The notes under the pieces: generated by a model
The model's database searches: none
Seen by the model: the letters and a program-made list of their open reading frames with translations, nothing else
Told to the model about the DNA's origin: nothing
Program-made: the position numbers and the translations under genes
Origin: Symsagittifera roscoffensis
Taxonomy: Eukaryota > Xenacoelomorpha > Acoela > Convolutidae
DNA: 64,000 nt
Direction: 5' to 3'
NCBI RefSeq assembly: GCF_963678635.1
Contig: NC_087062.1
Location: forward strand, 60,431,584-60,495,583
Part shown: one piece after another, positions 11,322-24,500 of the stretch
Layout: each line of letters starts with the position of its first letter
How positions within the stretch are numbered: position 1 is the first letter of the stretch

Positions 11322-12218
11322 TGTCCCAGATGCTGGTGATGATCAAAATCAATCGTACTAAGACTTATCTATTTAATAAGTTTATCGCAATTCCTAGTGA
11401 GATTTCTCAGTTCCAATTCCGAAAAAAATCAAGGAAATGAATTGCCTGTAGTAGACTCTTTAGCTCGTTGAAGGATTAGTGCCGGGTCTGTTTGTTACCA
11501 TGGTACGGCTGCCGAAGAGCGAAAAAATGACAAGTATGACTTAGTAGATCATGGGTTTCCTTATCAACCGCTAGCTTTTGAGATTCAGGGCGCGGCCGGC
11601 CCCAGCATAAATTTTTTTGAGCAAGCTTTGTAAGAATCTAAGCATATGCTTTGAGGAACCCAGAGCAGGCAGCTTTTTAAAACAGAGAATCTCCCTGGCA
11701 ATACAGATTGCGAACGCTGATTGCGTACTCAGAACAATAAATGACAAAATAACTTTCGACGCAATTTTTTATGTGTAACACTTGTACATTATATTTTCTC
11801 GTGTCGAGTTGCGTGTTCTGATTGAAGAAACGTAACCCGTATCGATTTTAATTGTAAGGACTTCAACACTTGTCATCTTCTTGTCATATCTAGAAAGTTC
11901 AAGTATTTTGACTGGAATACGTGATGAAGGGACTCCTGACTGTAACCTCGGTTACTATGATACTTTTGACCTTCTGATTACCTAAAAATTTGGCTTAGAG
12001 CATCGCTTTAACTGTTGTAGCTTTGAAAGGACCATTGATAATTTCTATTGGGCTTATAAAGGATCTGAACAATCAGTTTAATTCTCTGATATCCGTCTTT
12101 TGTGTTTTCACTTTTGAATATCATTTCAGTCCAAAACGATATGATGAGGTTTTCCAGAACGAAAATTTCTGAATTACCATTATGAAATGTTACGACGCGA
12201 GTAATAAACAAAGTAGTC
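11322..12218. other. Spacer between the LINE and the HINFP-like gene
   Basis: No coding sequence is recognised. It presumably contains the 5' end of the minus-strand LINE (to about 11400) and the promoter or 5' UTR of the HINFP-like gene. Acceptor-like strings (ATTTCAG at 12123-12129 and TTTTCCAG near 12151-12158) lie within 100 bp upstream of the first ATG and could join an upstream non-coding exon. Confidence 0.4.
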
Positions 12219-12506
12219 ATGGAAATGGATACCCCTGAATTACAATATAGTGGTTGCTATATCGAAGAATTTCAAGATTCACAAGCTTGTGAGCCTTCAT
12301 TGCAATGCGGGTGGACAGGTTGTTATCAGACGTTCGAGAGCATGGACCGACTAACTTTGCATCTGACGAATGTTCATTTGTTTGCCAGCCATCATTGCGA
12401 TCAACCTCTTCACTGTTTTTGGCAGGGATGTGACAATTTTGATGCTCAAAATCACAATCATCTCACAGTTCACGTTCTCTACCACGCTTACCACACTGAG
12501 CTGAAA
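12219..12506 (+). CDS. HINFP: HINFP-like exon 1 (zinc fingers 1-2)
   Basis: It has 96 codons from the ATG at 12219 to a GTGAGT donor at 12507, phase 0. It encodes an acidic N-terminus of about 28 residues, a first C2H2 finger (C-x4-C...H-x4-H) and a second finger with CFWQGC and a HAYH end. The ATG was chosen because it is the first in the open frame and the upstream sequence is non-coding. The ORF continues a little past the donor, but the homology stops at it. Confidence 0.8.
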
Positions 12507-15500
12507 GTGAGTCATAATAATGGAAAATTTTTTATTAGCTGTTCCAATAGTACAATAATATTCCACTTGCGATAGCACATCGTGGTAATGGGGTATTAAA
12601 TGTCTAAATCTGAGCAGGTCGGCATACCACTCGAGGTTTTGACGAGAAAAGCGCCTGAGATGTGTAATTTTTCAAAAAAAAACTCCACTTTGATAATAAC
12701 AGGTACAATAATCGCGAGCGGAAAATGCCTGGTTAATGGGGTTTGGCTTATACCTGTAAATGTTTGCTCTTTTCTCTCCAACTACTTGGCTGATTTTCAA
12801 AACAGTGATATCAATGGAAACATTGGCTACTTCGAAAACTATCGTGCTACTTAAGAGATAGAGAGTTCAATCGCAAGCACATGTTATGGTGATCTCTCTG
12901 CATATAAGTAGCTCTGATAGAAAAAAGTTATGGTGTTAGTAATGTCCAATTTTGATGTTTTGACCATTTTTGTAAACGTTTTTTACTTCATTCGAAAATT
13001 ACCTCGGCAAATCTAAGATTTAGGAGGATTCAAAAGAAAGAACTGGTGGCGAGAGTTTTCCTAAATTTTAAAATTTTGACAGTTTTTTGTAAACTTTGGC
13101 TTTTCTCGAAAACTACCCTTTCATATCCGAGATTGAGGGCTCAATCGAGGTACAAATTGTGCGAATATTTTCTGCGCTAGCGGCTATGCCCCAATATTGA
13201 AGAAAAAAAATTGAAATGTTTGTCTTGTTCCAACCATTTGGAAAAATGGGGAGGAACTTTGTATTCGAGTGTTTTATTTTTTTTTGCTTTCCACTCAAAC
13301 TTAGGTACCACAAATAATTATAGGAACGGAGCGAGAATCTTATTGAAGCCCTTTAAGTCGTGATTGGAACGACATTCAAAAAATTTTCATAAAGTTGTCC
13401 CAGCATTGAGAAAAACAGGTTTAAAATTTTTAAATTTAAATTTGAGCGAGCAGGCTTACAATAGGTTATTTTTTGCTTCATTTAGGCCCTGAAAACTTAG
13501 TTTCTCTCAAAAATAAATTGTTTCATGAGTTTTGTTTAGCGCCATTAAGAAATTAACATTTTAAAATATCAAAAATTTTCTGCACACATTTTTTTTGAAT
13601 TTTTAAACCCTTGCGATTAGCAAGGGTATTGCAATCGTGTACAAGACTTTTTTCCCGTTAGCAACTTTGTCCACAGAACTCATCGACTCACTAATCCACT
13701 CATAATTTCACTGAAGTTGATTAGTGTCTGAGGATTTGCGACTGAATCGAAATTTGCCTTTTACATTGGTTGTAATTTTAGTAATCGGATATGTAAAAAT
13801 TTCGGTTTTTTCAATTTTTTTTGTGTCTTTTTTCGACTTAGTCGGTTTCGGCTTTTTTTTTATGTCTACTTAGTGGCTCTTTATTGCATCGTTTGATGGC
13901 CGAGAAAAGTTTTGTGTGCGTGTGTGTTCTGAAGGGAAGGTGGACTCATATATTTTTTTAAAGATTTATTATGATTTTTTTTTGGCATGAAGGGCTTCTA
14001 CTGAGGTTTTTTGTGTTTTTTTTACAGCGTGGTCAGTTTTGTTGGGATGCCAGTGTTGCATTCTATTGTCTTGGCATGTTTTGCATTATTGTCTTTGCAT
14101 TCTTGGCAAGTGATGCGAAGGTAGAAGCAAGTGATGGCGTAAGTTAAGGATTTTTTCGCGCTTATGTTTTCCTCAAAAAATCTACAGCTGTAAGTCTGTG
14201 GAATCATCTTCGAGCCTTTTCAATTGATCTTTTATCGTTAATTATAAACTAGCGTTTAACGCACCTCCGGTGCTTCGAATTTTTTAGACAGCTCATGAAA
14301 AACCGCATATATTGGAAACAAAATCTGCTAACTTTTAGTGTACTCTGACTGCACCCAATTACAGGGTTGGTAATTTCAAACTTTTAAATTTTTTTCATTC
14401 CCATTTTGAAAAACCATAAAAGCGTCATCTTGAAAACTTGATGGGCCTCTGGAGGAATTTTGAGGCCAGATTTGCAACCACCGAGAGACCCCTGATAGCA
14501 CCCTACTATACGGTTGGGAATTTCAAATTTCGTGAACTTTTTCAAACTTAAGATTCCCGACAAAAATTGAATATATCTTGAAATTTTGCTTTGTTGGCAA
14601 TGTAGAAGGATTATAAGAACAGATTCGTTTGGTTGCACATCATCAATTTGAGCATTTTCATATTATTTGAATCTGCCGATTGCAACATCGGCCAGGAGGT
14701 GGCGCTGAAATAAATGAACCATTGGCAAGTAGCTTTGGGCAATTAAGACTGTTTTACTTGTAAAGAAGCCTTGAACTTTTTCACAGGTCGGCGACACGTT
14801 CTTGCCATTGATACGCTGTTGACGCAGCATCGAAGAAAAGAATTGCGAGCTGGATTGTTTAGCTTGTCATACTTGACAGCAGTAAGAACACAGTCATGTT
14901 TTGTTGTTTGATCGTCATTTTCCAAGATTGTCAACTCAAGAAGAGACAAAGCGTACCTTTTTCAAGTACGAACCAGGTCTCGGTTATGGAAATAAGATCA
15001 GATTGACCAGCATGTCTGCGTTACTAAAACTTTGTCTTCTTTGAGCTGTAGCAGACGAAGTCCATTATAAAAGAACTGGCGTGTGTAACGAACCTCTGGT
15101 GCTTTGAATTTTTGGCTACTCATGATAAACCGCATATATTCGAAACGAGAACTGCAGCCTTTTGGTGTACTCCGACAACACCCAATTACAGGGTTGGTAA
15201 TTTCAAATTTTAAAAACCAAGAAAGCCTCATATCTCGAAAACTTAATGGACCTCTGGAGATATTTGGAGGCCTGATTTGTAACCACTGAGAGGAACCGGA
15301 GAGCACCCTACTATACGGTTGGGAATTTCAAATTTAGTGAATTTTTTTAAACTAAAGATTTACGAAAAAAAATTGAATATATCATAAAAAACCACCCTAT
15401 CTCGGAAACTAAAAGGATTTGAGCATTCATATTTAGAGGCAAGAATTGAGACGCCGTGGTATACGCTGACAATAAGGTTGTTTTCATCAAGTTGGTAGTT

Positions 15501-18500
15501 TCAAATTTTGCAAGTTTCTTTGTAGATAATATCTTGGAGAAACTTTGAAAAAAAAAATCAGAAAAGCGTCATATCTCGAAAACTACAAAGAATTGAGCTG
15601 TCATATTTGGAGGCTAGATTCGGAATCCTTGAGAGTAATCTGGCAGAACCCAATTACAGGGTTGGGGATTTCAGGTTTTGCGAAAAAAAAATTATAGAAT
15701 TTTTCCGAAAGTTTTTGATAAATCACAAGAAACGTCATGTCTCGAAAACTACAAAGAATTGAGCAGTCATATTTGGAGGCTAGACTCGGAATCCTTGAGA
15801 GTACTCTGACAGTACCCAACTACAGGGTTGGGAACTTCATGTTTTGTAAATTATTTTGTTGCTCGAAATTTCTGAAAGTTTTTGAAAAAATCACAAAAAA
15901 CGTCATATCTCGAAAACTACAAGGATTTGAGCAAATATATTTGGAGGCAAGATTCGCAATGCTTGAGAGTACTCTGAGAGGACCTAACTACAGGGTTGGG
16001 AATTTGAGATTTTTAGAAAATGATAATATTTTAATTTTTCTGAAAATTTTTGAAAAAATCACAAAAAAACGTCATATCTCGAAAACTACAGAATTGAGCA
16101 GTCATATTTGGAGGCAAGATTGGCAATCCATGATAGTATTCTGACAGTACCCAACTACAGGGTTGGGAACTTCAAGTTTTGTAAATTATTTTGTTATTTG
16201 AAATTTTTGAAAAAATCTCAAAAATCGACTTTTCTCGTTAACTAAAATGATTCGGGCATTCAACATTGGAGGCCAAATTTGTAACCCCTAATTCGATATT
16301 GGGCTGCTTAATTTAAACTCGGCAAAAATAATCACTAAAATCAAATTCGAAAATCGAAAAAAAATCTTAACCATTGCAATAAACGATATAGATTAAACAT
16401 ACAAAAACAATACGTTGAAAAAGCTTAAACAGGGCGAGATAGTGAAGCCCGCATTTAAATATATTATAGATTTTTAAAAAACACTGGCCTCATTTTGTAT
16501 GACTAATGGACAGCATGGCAATCTTGTCACTTGACTATAATCTCTGATCAACAGAATAGCTATTTAGTTCAACATTATTGCAGCCAATCGTATCTATTTC
16601 GCGAAATTGAATTTCAACATCTCCACGGACAAAATAGGAGGAGAATCAGAACAGATCCTGGAGAAACTCCCATGTGGGACCTCTGGCCAATGAGTAATTA
16701 CACAGTTGGTCATAGCACATTGACTCCTGTCAGAAAGATAGCGGGAAAACCAATTGAGAATAGCGCCCCTTCTACATTACAGTTCAAGTTCACTTGAGAG
16801 AAGCGCGTAATCAATTGTTCCGAATGCTTTCTTCAGATCTTTAAGTTGCATCGAATATCTTTAATACTACAGAATCTGATTTTTTTAATTTTCGGTTTTC
16901 ATTGATGGTTGCGAAATATTGTCATAAACCAATTTGCCTCGCATAAAGCAGGTCAAATTTGTCAAACTATTTATATAAGCAAGAATGCAAAATATTTTCA
17001 AACATTTAACTGCACTTTTGTAACAAAGCAAGTGGCTTCTAATTGTTAGAATCTAACCTGCTTCTAGATTTTTGAAAAGAACGCCTTTCTCAGGAGTTTG
17101 CAAAGAGTATACCCGTTACAAAGTTAAGATTTATCAATTTCAATATAGAGCATTGATAAAGGCATTTTTATCAGCAATATGCTGCTAATTGCGTCAGTTC
17201 CCGAGGTATTTTAGCTAGTTGATTAAAAATTGCATTGAGAAGTTATTAAAGGTGCATTTGAACAATACATTGGTTTAACAACATTTTCTCTCGACTTATT
17301 CGGTTTGGTTTCTGCAATACAAGCAACAATTTTTTCTCCTACTGTCGAAAAATGTCATTCAGCTGACTTTTAGCGATACCTAAAGGTTCGGTTTATGTAA
17401 ATTGAATTTTTTATGTTAACTTCATCCTTTTTCTTTTTGAGTTTAATTACATTAAGGGTTTTCACATGTTTGTTGGCTATGTTGGAGTTTTTTACCTTGT
17501 TTTTATATTCTAATGAATTTGATTTTAGCTCATGCTCGAATTGATAGAACGAGAATCTAGAGGCAACTCAAATTGCTATATTAATTGTTTGCTAACAAAA
17601 TTTTATACGCCGATTTGAGTTTTTTGATACAGATTGATGCAAGTAGCAGTACTAGAAGTTTTTCCGATCTTTCCTGGCCGCCAGTTCGTTGTTAGCAAAT
17701 CATCTAATCATTAGTCTTTAAACGGTGGGACCTATGGGAGTTCACCCCTTGAACAACTTGTTCTGACATTTTATTTTCGGCGATTTTGTTGGAGGCTTTT
17801 TACAACATCAGCACGCTTGTACTGGGTCAATAATTTTTTTTTTCAAAATTTTTATCTGATACAATCATAGGAACAATCAGAGGAACAACATACTTAACTA
17901 TGCTAATTTTATATCTGAAAAATGTTTGTTTCAATAAAGTGTTCTAATTTAGTTCTATGATTGAAAAAAAAATTAATAATACTCTTGTGTTTTGAATGTT
18001 CACAGGCTTGTGCAACAAAAGCTATTGAGAAATCGCAGTCAAATCCTCCTCAGTGTCAGCTGATAGCATATTGCTCCAGTCTTCCCGATTTGCCTCCAAA
18101 TGGGTTCACATGCATGTTGGATCACGGAAGATGCATGGAAACGTTCTACAGCTTCCACAGTTTTCATATACACGTCAAAAATCACGTTTACTCCTCGGCT
18201 TTAACAGAAAGAAAATGTACTTGGCTTGGCTGCAACCGAACTGCTCTTTTCAAGGTAATCTTTGAGTGGAATGCCGAACCTTGACTTATCTGAACTTAAT
18301 ATCATCCAGCAAGAATATGTGGTACTAGAAGGACAGTTGGGTCCCTAAAACTTCGAAAACATGGTTCGCATTTGTTTTCTTGCGTTTTGGAAATTTTCTC
18401 ATAAATTGCGGGACTCATCTTCCTTACATGCTACTTCCTGGGACCCAACTATTAGAGTTAGCAATGTACTAGTACCACCTAAAACCAGTACCGTACGTAC

Positions 18501-21500
18501 TAGTACATGTACTGGTACCACAAAAAGGACTTCGTTCAGGCTAAAAGAAACATGTTTCGAAAAAATTTACCGAAATCGTCATTTGGATAATTGATTTTAT
18601 CAACATTATCACGTAGAAAAGAGTGAAAACGCTGAAGAAAACGCGAAAAACAGTTTTTCAATTCCAAGCGTAATCAACGAATACTTCAGTAACGAATAGT
18701 ATTAAATAAAAACTGACCCCCGTGTTGGCAAGGTACTAGTACCTCTTAACTTTTCTACCGTGCCGTTCTAGTACGTGTACTAGTACAGGTACCATGCCAA
18801 CTCCACCAGCTATTGTACTTGTACCGAATAGGTCTCATAGGGATCAAGTGTCGTATTATTTTTCAACTGTCGACATTTACGACAGCGGAGCATTGAGTTC
18901 TGTTAATTTCGAAACTAATTTAAAAGCTTTATTTGACAGATTAAAGCTTTTGATTAAGTTTCGAAATAAATTGCGTTTCTAGAAAATTTTTGTTGCTTGA
19001 AACTATCTGGTGTTGAGAATTTTTTATACGAAACATTTAAGAACTCAAATAGTAAAATCTGATGCCACCCAGGCTCGAACTGGGGACCTTCTGCGTGTTA
19101 GGCAGATGTGATAACCACTACACCATGGCACCTCGATTTAAATTTCAGAGATTGTTATCTTCGAATGAATGGTCCAATAGCGTATTTTAGAATTATATAC
19201 AAAGGGGATACCGCAGGAAATGGGAGAGGAAGGGTATGTTATTAATAAGATCCGAACATTTTAGAGTTTGTCCCTTGTCCCATTTTTTGGCTCTTTTCCA
19301 GTTCCCCCCTTTCAAAATACCGAGTTTTATGTTTGTTTTAAGTGTTATTACGTCTAAATGCGTGATGTAACCCTGTAAAGTATGAAGAACAAATCTGTTC
19401 AGAATTGTCGATTTGTTCACCACGCCAAATTTCATTGCATTATGACAACGTTAAATAGACTTTTCAAAATTGAATTCGAAAGGAGGGAACTAGAAAAGAG
19501 CCAATTTTTTGTCTCCTGCGAACCTCACGAGCATCAATATAACGATTTAACGAGGCTATTTAGAGTAATCTGGCAGAACCCAATTACAGGGTTGGGGATT
19601 TCAGCTTTTGCGAAAAAAAATTAATATAAATTTTCGGAAAGTTTTTTTGAAAAAATCACAAGAAACATGTCTCGGGAACTACAAGAACTTGAACAGTCAC
19701 ATTTGGAGGCAAGATTTGCAACTCCTTGGAGTGCCCTGACAGCACCTAACTACAGGGTTGGGAATTTCAAATTTTGAAAAATAATTTGTTATTTGAAATT
19801 TTTGAAAAAATCTCAAAAATCGACTTTTCTCGTTAACTAAATTGATTCGGGCATTCAACAATGGAGGCCAAATTCGCAACCCCTAATTCGATATCGGGCT
19901 GCTTAATTTAAACTCGGCAAAAATAATCACTAAAATCAAATTCGAAAATCGAAAAAAAGTTCTTAACCATTGCAATATACGATATAGCTTAAACATGCAA
20001 AAACAATACGTTGAAAAAGATTAAACATGGCGAGATAGTGAAGCCCGCATTAAATTATATTATAGATTTTTAAAAAAACACTGGCCTCATTTTGTATGAC
20101 TAATGGACAGCATGGCAATCTTGTTACTTGACTATAATCTCCGATCAACAGAATAGCTATTTAGTTCAACATTATTGCAGCCAATGGTATCTATTTCGCG
20201 AAATTGAATTTCAACATCTCCATTGACAAAATAGGAGGAGAATCAGAACAGATCCTGTAGAAACTCCCATGTGGGACCTCTGGCCAATGAGTAATTACAC
20301 AGTTGGTCATAGCACATTGACTCCTGTCAGAAAGATAGCAGGAAAACCAATTGAGAATAGCGCCCCTTCTACATTACAGTTCGAGTTCACTCGAGAGAAG
20401 CGCGTAATCAATTGTTCCGATTGTTTTCTTCAGATCTTTAAGTTGCATCGAATATCTTTAATACTACTGAATCAGATTTTTTAATTTTCGGTTTTCATTG
20501 ATGGTTGCGAAATTTTGTCATAAACCAATTTGCCTCGCATAAAGCAGGTCAAATTTGTCAAACTATTTATATAAGCAAGAATGCAAAATCTTTTCAAACA
20601 TTTAACTGCACTTTTGTAACAAAGCAATTGGCTTCTAATTGTTAGAATCTAACCTGCTTCTAGATTTTTGAAAAGAACGCCTTTCTCAGGAGTTTGCAAA
20701 GAGTATACCCGTTACAAAGTTAAGATTTATCAATTTCAATATAGAGCATTGATATAGGCATTTTTATCAGCAATATGTTGCTAATTGCGTCAGTTCCCGA
20801 GGTATTTTAGCTAGTTGATTAAAAATTGCATTGAGAAGTTAATAAAGGTGCATTTGAACAATATTTTTGTTTAGTTGATTTTAGCTACATTTTTAACAAC
20901 ATTTTCTCTCGACTTATTCGGTTTGGTTTCTGCAATACAAGCAACAATTTTTTCTCCTACTGTCAAAAAATGTCATTCAGCTAAGTTTTAGCGATATTAA
21001 AGGTTCGGTTTATGTAAATTGATTTTTTAATGTTAACTTCATCCTTTTTCTTTTTGAGTTTTATTACATTAAGGGTTTTCACATGTTTGTTGGCTGTTGG
21101 AGTTTTTTACCTTGTTTTTATATATTAATGAATTTGATTTTAGCTCATGCTCGAATTGATAGAACGAGAATCTAGAGGCAACTTCAATTGCTATATTAAT
21201 TGTTTGCTAACAAAATTTTATACGCCGATTTGAGTTTTTTGATACAGATTGATGCAAGTAGCAGTACTAGAAGTTTTTCCGATCTTTCCTGGCCGCCAGT
21301 TCGTTGTTAGCAAATCATCTAATCATTAGTCTTTACACGGTGGGACCTATGGGAGTTCACCCCTTGAACAACTTGTTCTGACATTTTATTTTCGGCGATT
21401 TTGTTGGAGGCTTTTTACAACATCAGCACGCTTGCACTGGGCCAATAATTTTTTTTCAAAATTTTTATCTGATACAATCATGGGAACAATCAGAGGAACA

Positions 21501-24500
21501 ACATACTTAACTATGCTAATTTTATATCTGAAAAATGTTTGTTTCAATAAAGTGTTCTAATTTAGTTCTATGATTGAAAAAAAAATTAATAATACTCTTG
21601 TGTTTTGAATGTTCACAGGCTTGTGCAACAAAAGCTATTGAGAAATCGCAGTCAAATCCTCCTCAGTGTCAGCTGATAGCATATTGCTCCAGTCTTCCCG
21701 ATTTGCCTCCAAATGGGTTCACATGCATGTTGGATCACGGAAGATGCATGGAAACGTTCTACAGCTTCCACAGTTTTCATATACACGTCAAAAATCACGT
21801 TTACTCCTCGGCTTTAACAGAAAGAAAATGTACTTGGATTGGCTGCAACCGAACTGCTCTTTTCAAGGTAATCTTTGAGTGGAATGCCGAACCTTGACTT
21901 ATCTGAACTTAATATCATACAGCAAGAATATGTGGTACTAGAAGGATAGTTGGGTCCCTAAAACTTCGAAAACATGGTTCGCATTTGTTTTCTTGCGTTT
22001 TGGAAATTTTCTCATAAATTGCGGGACTCATCTTCCATACATGCTACTTCCTGGAACCCAACTATTAGAGTTAGCAATGTACTAGTACCACCTAAAACCA
22101 GTACCGTACGTACTAGTACATGTACTGGTACCACAAAAAGGACTTCGTTCAGGCTAAAAGAAACATGTTTCGAAAAAATTTACCGAAATCGTCATTTGGA
22201 TAATTGATTTTATCAACATTATCACGTAGAAAAGAGTAAAAACGCTGAAGAAAACGCGAAAAACAGTTTTTCAATTCCAAGCGTAATCAACGAATACTTC
22301 AGTAACGAATACTATTAAGTAAAAACTGACCCCCGTGTTGGCAAGGTACTAGTACCTCTTAACTTTTGTACCGTGCCGTACTAGTACCGGTACCATGCCA
22401 ACTCCACCAGCTATTGTACTTGTACCGAATAGGTCTCATAGGGATAAAGTGTCGTATTGTTTCAACTGTCGACATTTACGACAGCGGAGCATTGAGTTCT
22501 GTTCATTTCGAAACTAATTTAAAAGCTTTATTTGACAGATTAAAGCTTTTGATTAAGTTTCGAAATAAATTGCGTTTCTAGAAAATTTTTGTTGCTTGAA
22601 ATTATCTGGTGTTGAGAATTTTTAATACGAAACAATTAAGAACTCAAATAGTAAAATCTGATGCCACCCAGGCTCGAACTCGGGACCTTCTGCGTGTTAA
22701 GCAGATGTGATAACCACTACACCATGGCACCTCGATTTAATTTTCAGAGATTGTTATGTTCGAATGAATGGTCCAATAGCGTATTTTAGAATTATATACA
22801 AAGGGGATACCTCAGGAGATGGGAGAGGAAGGGTATGTTGTTAATAAGATCCGAACATTTTAGAGTTTGTCCCTTGTCCCATTTTTTGCCTCCTACGAAC
22901 CTCACGAGCATCAATTTAACGATGTAACGAGAGTTTTTACAAAGTTAAGAAAGAAAGTCAAATATATTTTTCATCGCCTAATTAGCCTGCATGCCAATTT
23001 TTGTAACAATCGAACAAAAAAAGTTATTTGTAAAAATCATCAGGTGTTATAGACGTCTGGCTGAAGCATACGGAATCACGTTCGTGAAGACCACAAAGTT
23101 TAGATTTCGACGAGACATATCAGCCGACAGTCTACATACCAAACCAGAGAGGATACGACAGCTCGCAGCTCGAGCGAGATTTTCGAATGTCATTGAGAAA
23201 ATTGTTGACACGGAAATTTTTTTGTTTCAAAAAGTTTTAAAAAACTAACGGGAAGAAGTTGTGTTATCAAAAATGAAGGCCACTATAAAATCATGTCGGC
23301 TATAAATCATGTCGGCTATCCTTCTTATTACATAAGTTGATTTTCAAGACAAATTTATGTTCTGCTTTTTTTTTCTTAATTGCAGTTTTCAATCGCTTTT
23401 TTTGGAATGTTTGCTTATCTTGTTGAAAGATCACGTGAGATGGTTTTGTAGCAGTATTTAGACAACCTCGTATTCCTACTCGTCAGTAAGCAGAAAAATA
23501 CTGCATTAACCAATCAGAATCGAGACAAGGAAGAAATCAATAAATAATAATTATTTAATTCGAAAATTCGCTTTCTCATCTCGATTGTCTAAATACGCGG
23601 TTGTCTAAATACAGACCGCACTCCACGTGAGATCTACTGTCAAAGAGGCTGGTGGGGTTGGATAAAAATGTCGAAATTTTCTCCCAAGAATGCAAGAATC
23701 ACAGTTCCCAAGAATCATATGATCATATAATGATCTCTAATTGTTTCAGACTAAATTCTTTCTTAACAATCATCTCAGAACTCATACCGGTGCCAAGAAG
23801 TTTGCTTGTCCACAATGCGGAGCCATGTTCGCAAACATCGAGAAACTCAAAGGCCACTGTGTGCGTCAAATTCTGGACGAAAAATCGAAAATGTACAAAT
23901 GCACATTCTGCAAGATCGCTTTCGCCTCTTACTCACTTCTCAGGGACCATTTAAGAACACACGTTAAGCTGTACCAATGCTCGAAGTGTGCGCTGCCATT
24001 TGCTAAAAAGTCGGCTCTGAGAAACCATTGGAAGTTCAAGCACAGTGAGGAAAGGATGTTTCCTTGCCCAATGGAATTATGCAATTACTCGGCCAAAACA
24101 AGAAACGACTTGCTGAAACATTTGAAAAGTCACGAGCAAAAAGAAAAACTATCTTGTGAATTTTGTGACAAAAAATTTAAATCTCAGTTCGGGTTTCGTT
24201 ATCATATGGAATCAGAGCACAATGTAAAAGCAAGGTCAGAGTATGTGTGTCATCTTTGTGGCCCGGAAACAGTATTTCATCGCGGGGTGTACCTGAGCGG
24301 GCATTTAATTAAGAAACACGGCATGCATCGTCCACCTGGGCAGAAGTTTTCGTACATCAAAGCAGACGATGGAAAACTCTATTTAGCGCAAGATGAACTG
24401 CATGAAGTTGTTGGATCAACGGAAGTGCAGTCAATGGGCTCGGGAGTTACACCAGAGACTGTGTCTTCAGCTGATACAGACCAGATTTGGGACCAAAATA

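Larger units (their letters stand above)
16191..19555 (+). repeat. Segmental tandem duplication, copy 1
   Basis: High-identity alignment with 19786-22931 begins in the ATTTTGTTATTTG string and ends after CGATTTAACGAG. The shift runs from 3595 to 3613 bp depending on small indels. It contains exon 2A, the GTAC-rich element, tRNA-Val copy 1 and a 214-bp insertion that is absent from copy 2. Satellite monomers flank it on the left and separate it from copy 2, suggesting unequal crossing-over between monomers. Confidence 0.9.
19786..22931 (+). repeat. Segmental tandem duplication, copy 2
   Basis: Direct repeat of 16191-19555, carrying exon 2B, the second GTAC-rich element and tRNA-Val copy 2. 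The intronic parts show several substitutions and short indels against copy 1, for example an extra ~25 bp near 20865 and a shorter T run near 21450. The length difference from copy 1 is almost entirely the 214-bp element plus its 8-bp target duplication. Confidence 0.9.

Noticed and set aside
15737-16144. 135-residue ORF in HINFP intron 1
   Set aside because: It is a read-through of satellite monomers whose period is near a multiple of three; the translated repeat follows the DNA repeat.
18006-21867. Serial inclusion of both exon 2 copies as a normal protein form
   Set aside because: It is in frame, but the half-finger at the end of exon 2A would meet the Ala-Cys-Ala start of exon 2B without its histidines. 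I treat it as less likely, not excluded.
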